From positions 1 through 64,000 of the forward strand of contig JARKPU010000002.1 in the NCBI GenBank assembly GCA_029975055.1: a stretch of 64,000 nt of DNA, read 5' to 3'. The stretch is from Anaerolinea sp. Its GTDB lineage: Bacteria > Chloroflexota > Anaerolineae > Anaerolineales > Anaerolineaceae. Shown here piece by piece: positions 44,767-53,129 of this stretch; the first letter of the stretch is position 1, and every line of letters begins with the position of its first letter. The notes beneath the pieces are model-generated. The model was not told the origin of the DNA. It saw nothing but the letters and a program-made list of their open reading frames with translations, and searched no databases. The translations under genes and the position numbers were made by a program.

Positions 44767-46206
44767 ATGATGAAACACCGCATTTTCTTGTTCTTGCTGA
44801 TCGGCGCGCTTTTCCTGGCGGCCTGCCAGCCGCAGGCGGCCGGAACCCCCACCGAGGGGGTTGCTTCGCCCGCGCCGAGCGAGACGCCGCCTCCCACCGA
44901 AGCCGCGCCAACCCCCACACCGACTCACATCGCCGTGGATTTATCGCCCGCCGAACGCGCCGCCATTCAGGCGTTATCGGATAAATACGGCATCCCCGTC
45001 GAGCAAATCCGCCTGCTTAAGACCGAAGCGGTCACCTGGCCTTCGGGCTGCCTGGGCGTGGTGTTGCCCGGAGTGATGTGCACCCAGGCGCAGGTGGAGG
45101 GCTTCAAGATCGAGCTGGAAGCCGATGGAAGGCAGTTTGAATTTCACACCAACCAGGACGGCACGAGCGTGATCGATGCGGCTCAACAACTGGCAACCCT
45201 GCGCTTCGCGGTGCGCACGTCGGACCGCCGCCTGGTGCTGGCCGAACCCAACATGGGCCTCGGCCCCACCTATAACCCGGCCTTCAACGGCCTGCTGCCG
45301 ACGGGCGGCGCGGTGGGCGGCGTGGCTTACGTGCTCGATTTCTCCAACGGCCCCTACGTGATGGCCGTCGATGCCAATGGCGCCGTCCAACAGAGCTACA
45401 TCCAGAACCCCACCTACGGCCTGGCGCTCTGGCGCGGGGGCGAGAACACCCCGCCGCGCCTGGCCTGGGGCACGCAGATCGATGCCCAGACGCGCACTTC
45501 CACCCTGCAGGCGAGCAACCTGGACGGCTCGCAGCTTGAAACACTGTACACCCTCGACGCTTCGAGCGTTCCGATGCACCTGGTCGCCCAGCTATGGTCG
45601 GCGGATGGGCGGTCGCTCTACTTCAGCCGAGAGCCCGACGGCATCGGCGGCTATATCCTCTTCGCGGGGGCATCCAGCCTGTACCGCATCGATGTGACCA
45701 GCAAAGCCGTCACCGAGGTGGTCCCCTTCAACGCTGCCGGCGGCGGGGCGCTCTGCCTGGATGCCCTCTCGGGCGATTACCGCCTGCTGGCCGACCACTG
45801 CGCGCAGAATTCCATCTCGGTGCGCGACCTGGCCGCAGGGACCGCCGTCACCATCCAGCCGCCGCAAGGAATGCCGGAATTCTCTGCAATGGGCAGCGCG
45901 CGCTTCAGCCCTTCGGGTGACCGGGTGGCCTTCGCCATGGCAAAGGGCAACCCCGATTCCGAACAGGGCTGGGTGGCCGTCTCGGATGGGTTGAGCGGCA
46001 CCTCGCACCTGGTGCTCAGCGGTGAGCCGGGCAGCTACTACACCGTGGCCGGCTGGTTGGACGACCAGACCCTGCTGGTGGAATATCACCCCATGCAATG
46101 CGAGGGTGAGTGCGCCAGCCAGCTCTGGACGGTGGGCGCAGACGGCTCCAACCCGCAGATGGTGGTCGCCGACGGCGCTTTCCTGACGGTGGTGGACAAC
46201 CGCTAA
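44767..46206 (+). CDS. Lipoprotein with VTW-GCLG domain and beta-propeller-like region
   Basis: This 479-residue lipoprotein (LFLAAC, Cys20) has a Thr/Pro-rich linker (about 25-55). A domain at about 58-135 carries AVTWPSGCLG, PGVMCTQ and EGFKIELEADGRQFEFHT, matching the shorter lipoprotein at 28151. The rest (about 150-479) contains repeated beta-strand motifs such as ARFSPSGDRVAFAMAK and LWSADGRSLYFS, typical of TolB/WD40-like propellers. Two ATGs are adjacent (44767, 44770) after AAAGGAAACA. A strong terminator follows. It is probably a periplasmic or surface binding protein; the ligand is unknown. Confidence 0.8.
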   Translation: MMKHRIFLFLLIGALFLAACQPQAAGTPTEGVASPAPSETPPPTEAAPTPTPTHIAVDLSPAERAAIQALSDKYGIPVEQIRLLKTEAVTWPSGCLGVVLPGVMCTQAQVEGFKIELEADGRQFEFHTNQDGTSVIDAAQQLATLRFAVRTSDRRLVLAEPNMGLGPTYNPAFNGLLPTGGAVGGVAYVLDFSNGPYVMAVDANGAVQQSYIQNPTYGLALWRGGENTPPRLAWGTQIDAQTRTSTLQASNLDGSQLETLYTLDASSVPMHLVAQLWSADGRSLYFSREPDGIGGYILFAGASSLYRIDVTSKAVTEVVPFNAAGGGALCLDALSGDYRLLADHCAQNSISVRDLAAGTAVTIQPPQGMPEFSAMGSARFSPSGDRVAFAMAKGNPDSEQGWVAVSDGLSGTSHLVLSGEPGSYYTVAGWLDDQTLLVEYHPMQCEGECASQLWTVGADGSNPQMVVADGAFLTVVDNR

Positions 46207-46234
46207 GCCGACCTTCCCCCGGTTCAGGCCTTTC

Positions 46235-46270
46235 ACCGCCCCGCGGCATGTAAACCCGCGGGGCGGTTTT
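46235..46270 (+). terminator. Intrinsic terminator after the propeller lipoprotein gene
   Basis: A perfect 12-bp GC-rich stem (46235-46246 with 46256-46267), a 9-nt loop and a T tract begin 28 nt after the stop codon. Confidence 0.88.
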
Positions 46271-46307
46271 CGCCCGCCGGATGAGCCGCCGCTGATGGAT
46301 TGAGGCC

Positions 46308-46313
46308 TATAAT
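46308..46313 (+). promoter_or_regulatory. -10 box upstream of the HIT gene
   Basis: A perfect TATAAT lies 77 nt before the HIT ATG and just after the preceding terminator. No clear -35 is visible. Confidence 0.45.
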
Positions 46314-46390
46314 TGATTCACAAGCTCCCATCTGCCGCATCTTCGTCCCGAAATAAAACAGAGCGAACAGCTAAAAGAAAGCGACCTGCC

Positions 46391-46837
46391 ATGACAACCC
46401 TCATTCACCGGCGAGTCGAAGAAGCCAGGGCCGGCTCCAACCCCACCGTCATCTGCCGGGTGCCCTCCGGCTGGGCCGTGCTGGCCGATTCGCAGTTCCT
46501 GCGCGGCTACTCGATTCTGCTGGCCGACCCCGTGGTGGCCGACCTGAACGCGCTGGAGCAGGAAAAACGCCTGACCTTCCTGCGCGATATGGCCGCCCTG
46601 GGAGACGCGCTGCTGGAGGTGACCGGGGCCTACCGCATCAACTACGAAATCCTTGGCAACACCGATGCGGCCCTGCATGCGCACGTCATCCCGCGCTACC
46701 TGAGCGAGCCTGAGGAGCTTCGCCGCGGGCCGGTCTGGCTGTACAGCCGCGAGGTTCGCCACGCGCAGCTGTTCGACCCGGAGCGCGACCGCGAGTTGAA
46801 AGAGCAAATCGCGGCCGCTCTGCTCAAGCGCCTTTAG
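46391..46837 (+). CDS. HIT-like nucleotide-binding protein
   Basis: This 148-residue protein has a histidine-triad-like fold: ILLADPVVADLNAL, then YEILGNTDAALHAHVIPRY. The His-x-His pair of the triad is present, but the third histidine is replaced by the IPRY segment. HIT proteins hydrolyse or transfer nucleotides from dinucleoside polyphosphates or AMP-linked substrates. The start at 46391 is used because it opens on the conserved region; an earlier ATG at 46313 lies within the promoter. The isomerase gene follows 30 nt downstream. Confidence 0.8.
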   Translation: MTTLIHRRVEEARAGSNPTVICRVPSGWAVLADSQFLRGYSILLADPVVADLNALEQEKRLTFLRDMAALGDALLEVTGAYRINYEILGNTDAALHAHVIPRYLSEPEELRRGPVWLYSREVRHAQLFDPERDRELKEQIAAALLKRL

Positions 46838-46867
46838 AAGCGCCGCGCAGTCTCACCAAGAAGAGCG

Positions 46868-47707
46868 ATGAAACTCGGCATCAACAGCTACACCTTCATG
46901 TGGTCGATCGGCTTCGAGGGGGCCAATCCTGCCTTCCCGGGCCGGTCCGCCCGCCCGGCCCGCCCGCTCACAGCCCTGGGCCTGCTGGAAAAAGCCCGCC
47001 GCTTCGGCCTGCGCCTGGTGCAAACCGGCCCCAACCTCGGCTTTGAACGGCTAAGCCTGGATGAGCAGGAAGAATTCATCCGCCAGGCTCACGCCTGGGG
47101 CATCGAACTGGAGCATGGCACGCGCGGGCTGGCTTGCGACCACCTCGTCGAGCAGATCGCCCTTGCCAAACGCATGCGGGCGGGGTTGATCCGCACCGTG
47201 CCGGAATTCGACGGGCAGTATGCCGCCGATGTGCGGTTGATCCTTCCTGCCGTGCGGAGAATCCTGCCGGTTCTGGAGCGGGAGGGCGTGAAGCTGGGCA
47301 TCGAGAACGGGCGCACCCCAGCCGCCGGCCTGCGCGCCGCATTGGACGAGATCGGCAGCCCCTTTGTGGGCGTGGTGCTGGATATGGTCAACTCGCTGGC
47401 CGTGCCGGAAGGCTGGAAGGAAGTCACCCGCCTGCTTGCCCCGCACGTGATGTGCCTGCATTACAAGGACTTCACCATCCGGCGCGCCTGGCACATGATG
47501 GGCTTCATCTGCGAGGGCGCGCCCGCCGGGCAGGGGATGGTGGAAACCGCCTGGCTGCTGGAACAGCTCAAGGCCTCGCGCCATGACTTCAACGTGATCC
47601 TTGAGCTTTGGCCGCCTGAGCAGGAAACCCTTGAGCAGACCATCGCGCTCGAAGAAGCCTGGGCCGAAGAAAGCGTGACATACCTGCGCCGGTTCATCGC
47701 GGGCTGA
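46868..47707 (+). CDS. Sugar phosphate isomerase/epimerase-like TIM barrel
   Basis: This 279-residue protein is of the xylose-isomerase-like (AP endonuclease 2) superfamily. The first strand KLGINSYTFMW, LGIENGRTP, GVVLDMVNSLAVPEGW and LHYKDFTI supply the acidic and histidine metal ligands expected at strand ends. The last strand carries VILELWPPEQ with another glutamate. Such enzymes isomerise or epimerise sugars or inositols. The gene is convergent with the GH4 gene and may serve the same pathway. The substrate is not predicted. Confidence 0.83.
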   Translation: MKLGINSYTFMWSIGFEGANPAFPGRSARPARPLTALGLLEKARRFGLRLVQTGPNLGFERLSLDEQEEFIRQAHAWGIELEHGTRGLACDHLVEQIALAKRMRAGLIRTVPEFDGQYAADVRLILPAVRRILPVLEREGVKLGIENGRTPAAGLRAALDEIGSPFVGVVLDMVNSLAVPEGWKEVTRLLAPHVMCLHYKDFTIRRAWHMMGFICEGAPAGQGMVETAWLLEQLKASRHDFNVILELWPPEQETLEQTIALEEAWAEESVTYLRRFIAG

Positions 47708-47730
47708 GCGCCCGGCCGGTTGTGCGGCGT

Positions 47731-47768
47731 AAAAAAAAGCTCGCGGGCAGCACATCCGCCGCCCGCGA
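47731..47768 (-). terminator. Intrinsic terminator of the GH4 gene
   Basis: On the minus strand an 8-bp stem (47761-47768 with 47741-47748) is followed within two bases by eight U (A run 47731-47738). It lies 26 nt past the stop codon. Confidence 0.85.
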
Positions 47769-47793
47769 ACCTGTTCCCGCCAGTAAATGCGGT

Positions 47794-49140
47794 TTACTTC
47801 AGGTACCCCAGCCATTTCTCCTGGTACGCGATCATCGTATCCAGCATCTCTTCGACCCCCTCATACTGGCTGACGATCGGGTCGCACAGCAAGGCCTGCA
47901 AAGCAATCGCCTTCGATTTCTGCAGGATAGCCTCGGCGGTCAGGTCGTGCACGGCCACCTGGTTGATCAGCAAACCGGCATAACCGTGCGGCAGCTTGCC
48001 CATCGGGATGCCGTGCACGCCGTTCTTATCCACAATCGCGGGCACTTCCACGGCGATCCAATCCGGCAGGTCGGCAATCAGCCCGTTGTTGGGGATGTTG
48101 ACGGCCTCTTCCACGTAGCCCGCGTCGGTGAGGATGCCCTCGATGATCGGCACCACGCGCTCGCTGAGCTGCAGCTCGATGCGCGGCTGGACGTGCGCCA
48201 GGTATTCCTTATAGAAGCGGTAGAAATCCAGGATGCCCTTGTGGTCGGTCACATCGTAGGCCCACTGGATGTATTCGCCGAAGTGGCTGTCGCTGGTGAT
48301 CGGCATCAGCCCGAATTTCTCGAGGATCACCTTGAAGACGCGCCGCTCGGGCCACGGTTCGGTGGCGATTCCGGCGAAATCGCCTTCCTCATCCGGCCAC
48401 TGGCCGGTCTCTTTGAAGTACTTGTGGACGGCGTCCATCGAGGGCATGTTGCCGAAGAAGGCCGGCGCCTTGGCGCGGATATCGGGGTAAGCATCCTTGC
48501 CGCTGTCTTTGTACTTGGCCGTTAGCACGCAGCTAAAGTGGTTGAGCCCCGCGGCGCGCACTTCCAGCGCCTCATAGGGCACGCCCAGGATGCGCGGCAG
48601 GAAGTTGCGCAGTGAGGCGATCTCATGGCACAGCCCGATGAAGCGGATTCCGGGGAAGGCGCGCGTCACCGTGGTGCAGATGCGGCTCATCGGGTTGGAG
48701 AAGTTGAACACATACGCTTCCGGGCAGATCTTCATCACATCGGCGCAGATATCCAGGATGGGCGGGATGATGCGCATCGAATGGAACAACCCCCCCGGGC
48801 CGCCGTTCTCGCCATACACCTGGCGCACGCCGTACTGCTGCGGGATGCGCCAATCCTGCTCCCACAGCTCGAAGCGGTCGCCCACCTCAATGGAGTTGAC
48901 GATGAAGTCGGCTCCCTGGAAGGCCTCGGCGCGGGTGGTGGTGGCCGAGATGGTGAAAGGCAGCTTATGCTCCTCGATGAAGGCGCGCGCGTTCTGCTCC
49001 ACCACCGCAAGCGTCTTGGGGTTGATATCGTGCAGCACGATGTGGCTGCCTTTGAGCGCCTGGCTTTGCAGAATATCCCCAATCGTTCCGTACCCGAACT
49101 GCGCGCTCCCCGCGCCGATCAAGACGATCCGTTTTCCCAT
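47794..49140 (-). CDS. Glycoside hydrolase family 4 (alpha-galactosidase/alpha-glucuronidase type)
   Basis: This 448-residue cytoplasmic GH4 enzyme uses NAD and a divalent metal. The Rossmann start is VLIGAGSAQFG with Asp38 at the end of strand 2. NFSNPMSR (Asn149) contacts substrate, and metal ligands are Cys171 (GLCHE) and His201 (AGLNHF). The CHE motif and length are typical of the alpha-galactosidase/alpha-glucuronidase branch rather than the phospho-glucosidases. Oxidation at C3 followed by elimination is the known mechanism. GAGGG precedes the ATG. A GTGGGGC palindrome and the divergent UroD-like gene lie upstream. Confidence 0.87.
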   Translation of the reverse strand: MGKRIVLIGAGSAQFGYGTIGDILQSQALKGSHIVLHDINPKTLAVVEQNARAFIEEHKLPFTISATTTRAEAFQGADFIVNSIEVGDRFELWEQDWRIPQQYGVRQVYGENGGPGGLFHSMRIIPPILDICADVMKICPEAYVFNFSNPMSRICTTVTRAFPGIRFIGLCHEIASLRNFLPRILGVPYEALEVRAAGLNHFSCVLTAKYKDSGKDAYPDIRAKAPAFFGNMPSMDAVHKYFKETGQWPDEEGDFAGIATEPWPERRVFKVILEKFGLMPITSDSHFGEYIQWAYDVTDHKGILDFYRFYKEYLAHVQPRIELQLSERVVPIIEGILTDAGYVEEAVNIPNNGLIADLPDWIAVEVPAIVDKNGVHGIPMGKLPHGYAGLLINQVAVHDLTAEAILQKSKAIALQALLCDPIVSQYEGVEEMLDTMIAYQEKWLGYLK

Positions 49141-49193
49141 AGAACCCTCCCAAAATTGGATTGAACCAGCATAGGATTGTGTGTGGCTTTCTG

Positions 49194-49229
49194 TTTATCG
49201 TGGGACAAGTCCCACAATTTTTCGATAAA
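49194..49229. repeat. Dispersed GTGGGGC-like palindrome, copy D (divergent)
   Basis: GTGGGAC-AA-GTCCCAC (49200-49215) forms the core, with TTTATCG (49194-49200) and CGATAAA (49223-49229) as outer arms. It is the least conserved of the four copies and sits in the 187-nt gap between divergent GH4 and UroD-like genes. Confidence 0.65.
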
Positions 49230-49315
49230 TCGAAGCACCGTCCATCCTGTCTGCCCTTATTGTACCGTAAGATGACCACCTCTCACCGGCCGCCTGCCTC
49301 GCGCAGTTTTGAACG

Positions 49316-49321
49316 TATAAT
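49316..49321 (+). promoter_or_regulatory. -10 box next to the UroD-like start codon
   Basis: A perfect TATAAT ends 6 nt before the ATG at 49328, so transcription should begin at the start codon. No Shine-Dalgarno fits between them, which supports leaderless translation. Confidence 0.55.
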
Positions 49322-49327
49322 TTTCTC

Positions 49328-50470
49328 ATGCCCAAAGAAACCATGACCCCCAAAGAACGCTGGCTGGCCGTCCTCAGCCGCCAAGCGCCCGACCGCGTGC
49401 CGATGGACTACTGGTCCACGCCCGAGTTCTCGGCCAAACTCATCCGCCACCTGGGCCTGAGCAGCCGCAGCGAGGCAGCCCTGGCCGCCGAACTGCGCGG
49501 CCCCGCCCACGATAACACCCTCAAGCCGATCGAAGGCCACGCCCTGCTGCTGCAGGCGCTCGACCTGCTGCACGTGGATTACGTCATTTCGGTCGGCCCC
49601 GAGTATATCGGCCCGCCCACCCCGCCGGACACCGATATCTACGGCATCCGCTACCGCACCATCGACTACGGCCTGGGCGAGTATTCCGAGGCCGTATCGC
49701 ACCCCCTGGCGGAATACAACTCGGTGGAAGAGATCGAAGACAAGTACACCTGGCCTTCGGATGACTGGTGGGATTATTCCAGCATCCCGCAGCAAATCGA
49801 AGGTTGGGAGCGCCACCCCATCCGCGGCGGCGGCTCGGAGCCTTTCTTGCTCTACAAAAACCTGCGCGGCGACGAACAGGCCATGATGGACCTGGCTCTC
49901 AACCCCGAAATCGTGGAGTACTGCCTTGAGAAGCTCTTCAATGCCGCCTACACGCGCACACTGCGCATCTATGAGGCGATTCCCGGCAAAGTGAACATCA
50001 CCTACGTGGCTGAAGACATGGGCGGGCAAGATAACCTGATGTTCTCCAAGAAGCACATCCGGCGCTTCCTGCTGCCCGGGATGAAGCGCATCGCCGACCT
50101 GGCCCGTCAGGCAGGGGCGTACGTCTTCCACCACAACGACGGCAACTGCCGGTCTATCCTGCCGGAGATGATCGCCGAGGTGGGCATTGACGTGCTCAAC
50201 CCCATCCAGTGGCGCTCGAAGGGCATGGAACGCGAAGCTTTGAAGGCCGATTTTGGCGCCCAGCTGGTCTTCCACGGCGGCATGGATAACCAGTACACCC
50301 TGCCCTTCGGCAGCGTGGCCGAAGTGGAGCAGGAAGTGGCCGATAACCTGCGCATCCTGGGCGAGGGCGGGGGGTATATCCTGGCCCCCTGCCACAACAT
50401 CCAGCCCGTCAGCCCGCCGGAGAACATCGTCGCCATGTACCGCGCCGGGTACGAACTCGGCTGGAGCTGA
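49328..50470 (+). CDS. Uroporphyrinogen decarboxylase-like protein (methyltransferase-type branch)
   Basis: This 380-residue TIM-barrel protein belongs to the UroD/MtaA superfamily. Recognisable segments are VAEDMGGQDNLMFS, GAYVFHHNDGNCRSILPEM, DVLNPIQW, LVFHGGMDNQYTLPFG and ILAPCHNIQPVSPPENI. This branch is not heme-biosynthetic UroD; the APCHNIQ cysteine sits where methylcobamide:coenzyme-M-type transferases bind zinc. Genes of this type often sit beside sugar catabolism genes, but the reaction is not established. An ATG at codon 6 is an alternative start. A strong terminator follows. Confidence 0.85.
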   Translation: MPKETMTPKERWLAVLSRQAPDRVPMDYWSTPEFSAKLIRHLGLSSRSEAALAAELRGPAHDNTLKPIEGHALLLQALDLLHVDYVISVGPEYIGPPTPPDTDIYGIRYRTIDYGLGEYSEAVSHPLAEYNSVEEIEDKYTWPSDDWWDYSSIPQQIEGWERHPIRGGGSEPFLLYKNLRGDEQAMMDLALNPEIVEYCLEKLFNAAYTRTLRIYEAIPGKVNITYVAEDMGGQDNLMFSKKHIRRFLLPGMKRIADLARQAGAYVFHHNDGNCRSILPEMIAEVGIDVLNPIQWRSKGMEREALKADFGAQLVFHGGMDNQYTLPFGSVAEVEQEVADNLRILGEGGGYILAPCHNIQPVSPPENIVAMYRAGYELGWS

Positions 50471-50501
50471 ACGCCTCGCGCGCGGGATGAGGAAGTGGAG
50501 T

Positions 50502-50530
50502 AAGGGCGGCGCCGTGCGCGCCGCCTTTTT
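50502..50530 (+). terminator. Intrinsic terminator after the UroD-like gene
   Basis: An 8-bp GC stem (50505-50512 with 50518-50525) extended by an AA/TT base pair region, with a 5-nt loop, runs into five T. Confidence 0.9.
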
Positions 50531-50566
50531 GTATTGCATAAATGAGGAAACTTTTAATCAGCGGGC

Positions 50567-50594
50567 TTGATTAGGATAATTTTTATCTTATAAT
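50567..50594 (+). promoter_or_regulatory. Promoter of the DUF3105 gene
   Basis: TTGATT (50567-50572) and a perfect TATAAT (50589-50594) are separated by 16 nt. Transcription would begin near 50601, about 43 nt before the ATG. Confidence 0.7.
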
Positions 50595-50643
50595 TTGCTT
50601 ATTGGCAGCCTGACCGGGCGAATTTTGACAGGACGGAACCACA

Positions 50644-51243
50644 ATGAAGAAAACTACCTGGCAGACCAGGCGCGATGCAGAGCGAAGAAAACAGCAGGTG
50701 CGGAAAATCCTGCTCTACGGTGGAATCGGGCTGGGGCTGGTGGCGCTGGTGGCGCTGGCGGCGGTTCTCTCCAGCCGCAAGGGCAGCACTTCGGGGCTGC
50801 TGGGCGACCCCGTGCCGATTTCCTCGCGCGATCACATCCCCTCCGATGCACCCCCCGGGCCGTACGCTTCCAACCCGCCGGCCGGCGGGCCGCACTTCGA
50901 CACCGATTTCACCGCCGGCTTCTACCAGGAAAGCGACCTGGCCACCCTGCCCAAATACCCGCAGGGATACCTGGTTCACAGCCTGGAGCACGGGTATGTC
51001 ATCTTCTGGTACAACTGCCAGGCTGCCGGCGCCAGCTGCGATGCGCTCAAGCAGGCCATCCAGCAGGTGATGACCGCCACAGGCCAGGCCAAGCTGATCG
51101 CCTTCCCGTGGGCGGATATGGATGTGCCGCTGGCGATGACCTCCTGGGGGCGAATCCTGAAGTTCACCCAGCCCGACACCGAGACGATGAAGCAGTTCGT
51201 CCTTCACAACCGCTACCAGGCCCCCGAGCCGGACGCGCCGTAA
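50644..51243 (+). CDS. DUF3105 membrane-anchored protein
   Basis: This 199-residue protein has a Lys/Arg-rich cytoplasmic N-terminus (about 1-21), one membrane helix (about 22-43) and an extracytoplasmic DUF3105 domain. The family marks are YASNPPAGGPH and LVHSLEHGYVIFWYNC, with conserved histidines that could bind metal, plus a cysteine pair (YNC and ASCDAL). The function of DUF3105 is not known. It forms a single-gene unit with its own promoter and terminator. Confidence 0.85.
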   Translation: MKKTTWQTRRDAERRKQQVRKILLYGGIGLGLVALVALAAVLSSRKGSTSGLLGDPVPISSRDHIPSDAPPGPYASNPPAGGPHFDTDFTAGFYQESDLATLPKYPQGYLVHSLEHGYVIFWYNCQAAGASCDALKQAIQQVMTATGQAKLIAFPWADMDVPLAMTSWGRILKFTQPDTETMKQFVLHNRYQAPEPDAP

Positions 51244-51275
51244 AGCACCGGTCACCGGCCCGTTCTATGCCAAAC

Positions 51276-51312
51276 AAAAAGTGATGCCTTCCGCAGGCAT
51301 CACTTCATTTAT
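51276..51312. terminator. Bidirectional terminator between DUF3105 gene and small membrane-protein gene
   Basis: A perfect 11-bp stem (51279-51289 with 51295-51305, 5-nt loop) has an A run on its left and a T-rich tail on its right. It can therefore stop transcription from both the plus-strand DUF3105 gene and the minus-strand small gene. Confidence 0.8.
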
Positions 51313-51372
51313 CCAGGGTTCACCGGGCGGGCGCGCAGGCCGCCTGATACCCCCCTTCCTCAGGGGTTAAGG

Positions 51373-51534
51373 TTAAGAGGCCGCCACGCGGATAAACGAC
51401 CAGACCAGCATAAACAGGTTGAACAGCACTCCCCCGCCGATCACCAGGCCGAAAGCCAGCACGGCAATTCGCAAAACGCGGCAGAGGCGCTCATCCGGGC
51501 AGTTGCGCAGCTTGAGATACGTTTCCCTGTCCAT
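51373..51534 (-). CDS. Small single-span membrane protein (53 aa)
   Basis: This short gene has a good ribosome-binding site (GGGAGGGTGT before the ATG) and an extended -10 box just upstream. The product starts MDRETYLKLRNCPDERLCRV and continues into one hydrophobic helix (about residues 22-46), ending RVAAS. A short charged N-terminus with two cysteines would face the cytoplasm. I do not recognise a family. It is supported by signals on both sides: promoter, Shine-Dalgarno and a shared terminator. Confidence 0.6.
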   Translation of the reverse strand: MDRETYLKLRNCPDERLCRVLRIAVLAFGLVIGGGVLFNLFMLVWSFIRVAAS

Positions 51535-51550
51535 ACACCCTCCCGCTATC

Positions 51551-51559
51551 ATTATAGCA
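51551..51559 (-). promoter_or_regulatory. Extended -10 promoter of the 53-residue membrane protein gene
   Basis: On the minus strand TGCTATAAT is a perfect extended -10 box, 17 nt before the ATG at 51534. Confidence 0.6.
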
Positions 51560-51625
51560 AGACGCGCGCCGGAATGAAATGAGAGTTCTTTACCAACCTG
51601 GTCATCAATCCACGCTCCTTTACGC

Positions 51626-51631
51626 TATACT
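51626..51631 (+). promoter_or_regulatory. -10 box of the DinB-like gene
   Basis: TATACT lies 25 nt before the ATG at 51656, followed by a ribosome site AAAGGGGTGAG at about 51640-51650. Confidence 0.5.
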
Positions 51632-51655
51632 ACCTGTTGAAAGGGGTGAGACGGT

Positions 51656-52327
51656 ATGGATGTGTACCTTGAGGTTGGCAGCAAACGCATCTTCGCCGCG
51701 GCGTTAGATTGGCCCGGCTGGAGCCGCAGCGCAAAGGACGAGGCATCGGCCCTGCAGATGCTGCTCGATTACGCCCCCCGCTACCAGCGCGCCATCCAGC
51801 CTTCCGGGCTGGCGCTGAACGCCCCGGCCAGCATCGCCGAACTGAACATCATCGAACGCCTCCAGGGCGGTTCCGGCACCGATTATGGCGTGCCTGGTAT
51901 GCAGCCCAGGGTGGATTCTTTGCCGGTGAGTGAGGAAGACCTGGAGAAATTCCGCGCCATCTTCCGGGCGCTGTGGCAGGCCTTCGACTCCACGCTTCAG
52001 GCCGCCAGGGGGAGGGCTTTACGCACAGGCCCGCGCGGCGGCGGGCGCAGCCTGGAACAAATCGCTGCCCATGTGATGGAAGCCGAGCAGGGTTACTTGA
52101 CCATGCTCGGCGCAAGCCTCACCGCAGAACAGAAGAGCGCCCCGCCGGAGCTGAAGGCTGCCATCCTGCACGAGGCGATCCTTTACGCGCTGGGGGCCTC
52201 GGCGCGCGGCGAACTGCCAACCTCAGGCCCGCGCGGGGGCAGGCGCTGGGGGGCGCGTTTCTTCACCCGTTACGCCGCCTGGCATTTGCTGGATCATACC
52301 TGGGAAATCGAAGACCGCCTGGGCTGA
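51656..52327 (+). CDS. DinB-like four-helix-bundle protein
   Basis: This 223-residue protein has an N-terminal beta segment of about 50 residues resembling a HicB-like strand (FAAALDWPGWSRSAKDEASAL). A C-terminal helical bundle carries histidines spaced as in DinB/YfiT proteins (AAHVMEAEQGYL and RYAAWHLLDHTWEIEDR), a likely metal site. DinB-like proteins are thiol-dependent transferases or of unknown role. GGGGTGAG precedes the ATG. The exact reaction is unknown. Confidence 0.7.
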   Translation: MDVYLEVGSKRIFAAALDWPGWSRSAKDEASALQMLLDYAPRYQRAIQPSGLALNAPASIAELNIIERLQGGSGTDYGVPGMQPRVDSLPVSEEDLEKFRAIFRALWQAFDSTLQAARGRALRTGPRGGGRSLEQIAAHVMEAEQGYLTMLGASLTAEQKSAPPELKAAILHEAILYALGASARGELPTSGPRGGRRWGARFFTRYAAWHLLDHTWEIEDRLG

Positions 52328-52336
52328 CGCTCTGCC

Positions 52337-53080
52337 TCACAGGTCGCGCAGCTTGCCGAGGCCGGCCGCCACGGCCAAAAGCCCGAGGGCAGCGAGGATG
52401 CCCGCCGCCAGCCAGTGACGCCTGGCGGCCGTGACGGCCGATGCTGCCGCCAAGGCGCCGCCTACGCCCAGGTTCACCCGCTCGGTGATGGCCTGTGTCC
52501 GCCCGGGCACCACCCCGCCCAGCACCAGAGACCATTTGAGAATCGGCCCGCCATCGAAAACGGGCACCGGCAGCAGCGAGCCGGTGGTGAGGAAGGTGTT
52601 CATCACCGCGGCGGCATCCGCCACCTCGCGGGCAGGCGAGTCTGCGTGCGTGAACCGCTTGAGCAGCAGGCTCACCGCCAGCAGCAGCGCGTTGCAGGCC
52701 GGCCCGGCCGCAGACCGCAAAATATGCTGGTGCGGCGTGATGGAAGGGTGCTCCGGCTCGTTATACAGCAAGACAGGCATTCCAAAGAGAATGCGCATGG
52801 CATCCACCGGCCTGCCCACACAGCGCGCGGCAACCGCATGCGCCAGGTTGTGACACCATTCCGAACCCAACACGACGGCCATCTTGAGGCCGCCCAGAAG
52901 CCCATGCCGCCAGGCCGCCCAGGCCGGCCGTTTGCGCATGGAAAGCCAGGTGAATATTCCCCAGGCAATCACCTCGTTCGCGGGCAGCCAATTAAAACCC
53001 TGCACCCCTAGCGGGACGCCGAAAACAGTCGCAATGCGCACCACGCGCCGGCCGGGGTCGTAAGCAAAGGGGTTGGCCAT
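52337..53080 (-). CDS. Site-2-protease-like (M50) membrane protein with altered active site
   Basis: This 247-residue polytopic protein has the M50 layout: a membrane helix with CHNLAHAVAAR where active members have HExxH, and a later LLPVPVFDGGPIL where they have NxxPxPxLDGG. The catalytic glutamate is replaced by asparagine, so it is probably not a normal protease; both histidines and the aspartate remain for metal binding. A cytoplasmic loop (NEPEHPSITPHQHILRSAAGP) separates the two. The two terminal helices are hydrophobic with Ala-rich sequence. It is convergent with the DinB-like gene. Confidence 0.7.
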   Translation of the reverse strand: MANPFAYDPGRRVVRIATVFGVPLGVQGFNWLPANEVIAWGIFTWLSMRKRPAWAAWRHGLLGGLKMAVVLGSEWCHNLAHAVAARCVGRPVDAMRILFGMPVLLYNEPEHPSITPHQHILRSAAGPACNALLLAVSLLLKRFTHADSPAREVADAAAVMNTFLTTGSLLPVPVFDGGPILKWSLVLGGVVPGRTQAITERVNLGVGGALAAASAVTAARRHWLAAGILAALGLLAVAAGLGKLRDL

Positions 53081-53129
53081 TCTCCGCCTTCCTGTCGGCC
53101 GGGCGATTAACGATCAAACGCTCGGCCGC

